Of a DNA stretch of 17,923 nucleotides, positions 16,767 through 17,923 are shown in pieces. Source of the stretch: Gemmatimonadota bacterium (lineage in GTDB: Bacteria > Gemmatimonadota > Gemmatimonadetes > Gemmatimonadales > Gemmatimonadaceae); NCBI GenBank assembly GCA_003142495.1, contig PLMM01000347.1, positions 1 to 17,923 of the forward strand, written 5' to 3'. Position numbers and translations under genes: made by a program. The first letter of the stretch is position 1. Each line of letters starts with the position of its first letter. The notes under the pieces were generated by a model. The model had not been told where the DNA came from, ran no database searches, and saw only the letters and a list, made by a program, of their open reading frames with translations.

Positions 16767-17585
16767 GTGCCTCCCTCGCCCTCACGCCCCGCCCGCAAAA
16801 CCCCCCGCCGCCGCGCCGCCCCATCGCCCGCGGGCGCCGACGAGCGTCAGGACAACGTCTCGCGCGCGTACCACGACCTCCGCAGCGTCATCGTCTGGGG
16901 ACAGCTGCCCCCCGGCACCCGCATCTCCGAGCGCGTGATAGGCGAGCGCCTCGGCCTCAGTCGCACCCCCGTTCGCAGCGCGCTCCATCGGCTCGAGCAG
17001 GAAGGCTTCGTCGCCTCGGCAGGTAAAGGGCGCGAGCGCCGGCTCATCGTCGCGCCGCTCACGCGCGACGATGGCGAGTAGGTCTACTGCATCGTCGGCC
17101 ATCCCGAGGGACTCGCCGCCCGCGTGGCGGCCGCGCTCCCCGCGGCGAGGCGCAAGGCCATTGCGACGCGCCTCCGCGCGCTCAACCGCGAGCTCTCACT
17201 CGAGTCGCGCAAGCGCGAAGATGCCGCCCGCGTCTTCGATCTCGACCTCGAGTTCCATCGCACCTACGTCGAAGGCGTCGTCGGCCCGCGCCTCCTCACC
17301 CTCCACCGCGCGATCAAGCCGCAGAGCGAGCGCTACTCGCGCCTCTACGTCACCGTGCTCCTCGACGAGCTCTCCGCATCCGTGAAGGAGCACGAGGCGA
17401 TCGCGTCCAGCATCGCCAAGGGCGATCCCGATGGTGCGCAGCGCGCCGCCGAAACCAATTGGCACAACGCCGCCCGCCGCCTCGCGCGCATCATCGCGCA
17501 GCACGGGGAGCGCGGCAGCTGGACCTCGTGGGACCACGGCGTGATCAACCTCGCGCCCAGCGCGGGGCGGAAGGTACGCTTCTAG
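16767..17585 (+). pseudogene. GntR-family FCD regulator (paralogue 2) interrupted by an in-frame TAG
   Basis: One frame from GTG 16767 to the stop at 17583-17585 encodes a complete paralogue of the first GntR protein except for TAG at 17079-17081. Before the stop lies the winged helix (RLGLSRTPVRSALHRLEQEGF, up to LTRDDGE). After it lies the whole FCD domain (FHRTYVEG, KPQSERYSRLY, KEHEAI, ETNWHNA). The alignment with paralogue 1 (DDAREIHMIV against DDGE*VYCIV) has no gap. The TAG falls where paralogue 1 has Glu, so a single GAG-to-TAG change would explain it. The FCD domain also has Asn at the third metal-His position. If real, the product is a DNA-binding stub of 104 residues. A sequencing error or readthrough remains possible. 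Confidence 0.8.
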
Positions 17586-17607
17586 CGCGCACCCTGGCGA
17601 TCGCCTC

Positions 17608-17639
17608 TTGCGGGATTTGGTATACCGATGTTGTATACA
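17608..17639 (+). promoter_or_regulatory. Promoter with operator-like site C upstream of the right-end serine hydrolase
   Basis: TTGCGG (17608-17613) is followed 18 bases later by TGTATA (17632-17637). Operator-like site C (17618-17639) starts TGGTATACCGATG and ends GTATACA. It shares its first 12 bases with site B and lies at nearly the same distance from the -35. Repression by a bound GntR dimer is the natural reading. The 80-bp gap between the two genes holds nothing else apart from the ribosome site AGGAG at 17655-17659. Confidence 0.65.
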
Positions 17640-17665
17640 GCCCGAACCCCCCTCAGGAGCGATCG

Positions 17666-17923
17666 ATGGCTGCCGAACAACGAACGCGCACCGCCCGGCG
17701 CGCACTCTACACGTCCCTCGCCGTCGCCGCGCTCGCGCTGCTCGGAGCCCCCGCGCTCGCTCAAGCCCACACCAAAGCCGCGCCCCAGGCCGCCGGACCC
17801 AAAGGCGGCGCTCCCGCCGCCACGACGCCCTCGATAGCGACCCCCTCCCTCGACGACACCGCCGCCCTCGGCGATTTCATCGACGGCATCATGAAGGCCC
17901 ACGTCGAAGACCTCCGCATCCCC
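17666..17923 (+). CDS. Exported serine hydrolase (beta-lactamase-like), 5' part only
   Basis: Eighty-six codons are visible from ATG 17666, with AGGAG six bases upstream, before the window ends. Residues 1-33 are a clear signal peptide (RRALYTSLAVAALALLGAPALAQA). A low-complexity Ala/Pro/Lys-rich linker follows, and then TAALGDFIDGIMKAHVEDLRIP. That last segment matches the opening helix of class-C beta-lactamase-type hydrolases, where vPG follows, as in DKYVAHAARDWRVPG of the operon's own hydrolase. The catalytic motifs lie beyond the edge, so the family call rests on this short match. The gene stands directly behind the interrupted GntR gene and operator-like site C. Confidence 0.65.
   Translation, partial: MAAEQRTRTARRALYTSLAVAALALLGAPALAQAHTKAAPQAAGPKGGAPAATTPSIATPSLDDTAALGDFIDGIMKAHVEDLRIP

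Noticed and set aside
17628..17837. Open frame of 69 codons starting inside site C
   Set aside because: It is out of frame with the signal-peptide-bearing hydrolase at 17666, which has a proper ribosome site.

Overview
The window is GC-rich, gene-dense bacterial DNA. A SusC/SusD-type outer-membrane pair, exported Tricorn-like S41 peptidase, several serine hydrolases of the penicillin-recognising fold and an exported D-aminoacylase-like lipoprotein together suggest a Gram-negative soil- or sediment-type bacterium. Gemmatimonadota fits best, but this is an inference from gene content and style, not a database match. No rRNA, tRNA, CRISPR array or insertion sequence was recognised.

Layout. At the left edge is a 3'-truncated minus-strand D-Ala-D-Ala carboxypeptidase (S13/PBP4 type, 1-1488). 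Its last bases form a 23-bp fold-back that looks like a contig-end artefact. A 158-bp regulatory gap leads to a plus-strand FCD-type GntR regulator (1647-2402) and a CPBP membrane protease (2457-3323). Seven tightly packed minus-strand genes then run from 16620 down to 3285: GNAT acyltransferase, APC amino-acid permease, D-aminoacylase-like lipoprotein, SusC, SusD, Tricorn-like S41 peptidase and serine beta-lactamase-like hydrolase. Neighbours overlap by 1 or 4 bases or are at most 40 bases apart, so they look like one operon. At the right end are a second GntR regulator, interrupted by an in-frame TAG (16767-17585), and the start of another exported serine hydrolase (17666 to the edge).

How the parts may work together. 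Four copies of an AT-rich motif containing TGGTATA lie in the four intergenic regions next to the two regulators. Three of them overlap recognisable -35/-10 pairs, as expected for operators bound by a repressor. The two GntR proteins are close paralogues and the obvious candidates to bind them. The controlled genes point to scavenging of peptides and D-amino-acid-containing material. Peptides would cross the outer membrane through SusCD, be cut by exported hydrolases, be deacylated by the lipoprotein, enter the cytoplasm through the APC permease and be acylated by the GNAT enzyme. The last step resembles the known N-succinyl route for converting D- to L-amino acids. This pathway is a hypothesis: the racemase and the L-specific hydrolase it would need are not in the window.

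The most unusual points are the shared operator set, the amber-interrupted second regulator, and the rebuilt metal site of the D-aminoacylase-like protein, where HxH has become QxQ and the expected Cys is Glu.
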